A stretch of DNA of 39,436 nt from Gammaproteobacteria bacterium (GTDB taxonomy: Bacteria; Pseudomonadota; Gammaproteobacteria; Woeseiales; Woeseiaceae). Numbering within the stretch: position 1 is the stretch's first letter; each line of letters begins with the position of its first letter. The notes below the pieces were generated by a model, which had not been told where the DNA came from, did not search any database, and saw nothing but the letters and a program-made list of their open reading frames with translations. Made by a program: the position numbers and the translations under genes. This document shows, in pieces, positions 38,428 to 39,436 of this stretch. The stretch is from positions 1 to 39,436 of the forward strand of contig NYWX01000057.1 in NCBI GenBank assembly GCA_002685275.1. Reading direction: 5' to 3'.

Positions 38428-39436
38428 GATAAGAAACCCTCTCTGGAACAGGTTTCGTTTTATCTATTGTCGTGTAGTAAGGCATCAATAAAAAGAAAGC
38501 GAAATAGATTACAGAAAATATTCTTGCGGCAACTACATATACAGGATCAGCTGGCATTGTTCCCAGCCAGCCTAGCGCTAAAAAGGATATTACAAAAGTA
38601 CCAAGTGCAAACTTAGATATCCAGCCACGATAACGGATAGATTTAACACGCGATCTATCAAGCCAAGGCAAAAATAGAGGTAATATGACTGACAAACCAA
38701 AGAAAATAAAACCAAGAAGCTTGTCTGGAACTGCCCTTAAAATTGCATAAAAAGGAGTAAAATACCAGACAGGCGCAATGTGTTCTGGTGTGGCACTTAA
38801 ATTTGCAGGTTCAAAATTTGCATGCTCTAAAAAATAACCTCCCATTTCTGGGGCAAAAAACACAACACAACAAAATATAATTAGAAAAATAATGATTGCA
38901 ACTAAATCTTTACTTGTGTGGAATGGGTGGAAAGCCACACCATCTAATGGAACACCATCAGCATCTTTATAATTCTTAATTTCGATGCCATCTGGATTAT
39001 TTGATCCAACTTCATGCAATGCCACTATGTGAACAAATATGAGTCCAATGAGAGCGAGGGGTAAGACAATTACATGAAGGGCAAAGAATCGATTTAAAGT
39101 GATATCAGATATCATGTAATCGCCACGGATTATTTCAACGATTGCATCCCCTATCCAGGGGATTGCACCAAATAATGAAATAATTACTTGAGCTCCCCAA
39201 TAAGACATTTGCCCCCAAGGCAATAAATAACCTGCAAATGCCTCAGCCATAAGAACTAAAAAAATAAGCATTCCTATTATCCAAATTAACTCACGTGGTT
39301 TTTTGTAAGAACCATAGAGCATCGCTCGAAACATATGTAAGTACACGACGATAAAAAAGAATGACGCACCAGTTGAATGCATATAACGAATTAACCAACC
39401 CCATTCAACATCGCGCATTATGTATTCAACAGATGC
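38420..39436 (-). CDS. petB: Cytochrome b of the bc1 complex, 5' end cut by window
   Basis: The frame is open to the right edge (A-S-V-E-Y-I upstream of the first ATG at 39418), so the true start lies outside; about 70 N-terminal residues are missing. Histidine ligands appear in Y-M-H-S-T-G, Y-L-H-M-F-R, L-H-V-I-V and F-V-H-I-V. The Qo-site PEWY position reads P-V-W-Y. About eight membrane segments. It oxidises ubiquinol in the inner membrane together with PetA and PetC. Confidence 0.97.
   Translation of the reverse strand, partial: ASVEYIMRDVEWGWLIRYMHSTGASFFFIVVYLHMFRAMLYGSYKKPRELIWIIGMLIFLVLMAEAFAGYLLPWGQMSYWGAQVIISLFGAIPWIGDAIVEIIRGDYMISDITLNRFFALHVIVLPLALIGLIFVHIVALHEVGSNNPDGIEIKNYKDADGVPLDGVAFHPFHTSKDLVAIIIFLIIFCCVVFFAPEMGGYFLEHANFEPANLSATPEHIAPVWYFTPFYAILRAVPDKLLGFIFFGLSVILPLFLPWLDRSRVKSIRYRGWISKFALGTFVISFLALGWLGTMPADPVYVVAARIFSVIYFAFFLLMPYYTTIDKTKPVPERVSYHG

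Overview
The window is a contiguous piece of an AT-rich gammaproteobacterial chromosome (roughly 35-38% G+C by eye, not counted). The taxonomic call rests on gene content: zapD next to pilD-coaE, the rsmI/lpoA/diaA neighbourhood, petB-petC-sspA, a DAP-type MurE and lpxC at the end of a division/cell-wall cluster. Both ends cut through genes (pgeF on the left, petB on the right). I see no mobile elements, CRISPR arrays, tRNAs or rRNAs. This is core genome with very short intergenic gaps.

Layout. (1) 1-2457: pgeF and rluD on the minus strand, divergent from bamD. (2) 2569-6268: a minus-strand sucC-sucD-nadE unit. (3) 6526-8908: pilD-coaE-zapD on the plus strand, with no pilABC beside it and yacG absent. 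(4) 8912-13230: secA-mutT and a membrane-anchored M23 peptidase homologue, all minus. (5) 13505-13816: dciA (DUF721) on the plus strand, meeting lpxC tail to tail. (6) 13813-32379: a complete minus-strand division and cell-wall (dcw) cluster. (7) 32798-33177: RNase P RNA, then rsmI on the minus strand, then lpoA-diaA on the plus strand. (8) 37043-39436: petB-petC-sspA on the minus strand.

The dcw cluster reads, in transcription order, ftsZ-mraZ-rsmH-ftsL-ftsI-murE-murF-mraY-murD-ftsW-murG-murC-murB-ddl-ftsQ-ftsA-lpxC. The inner junctions are almost all start/stop overlaps (ATGA, TGATG or 8-11 bases), which suggests translational coupling. The cluster builds lipid II (MurB-F, Ddl, MraY, MurG), polymerises and cross-links it (FtsW, FtsI) and assembles the divisome (FtsZ, FtsA, FtsQ, FtsL). 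LpxC commits precursors to lipid A.

The most interesting point is the position of ftsZ. It is normally between ftsA and lpxC; here it is the first gene of the cluster, upstream of mraZ. Its upstream region carries a good sigma70-type promoter followed by TGG(G/A) repeats at exactly 10-base spacing, which matches the known MraZ operator design. FtsZ therefore appears to have been placed under the promoter that MraZ normally controls. The old ftsZ position, between ftsA and lpxC, now holds about 170 bases with a nested inverted repeat.
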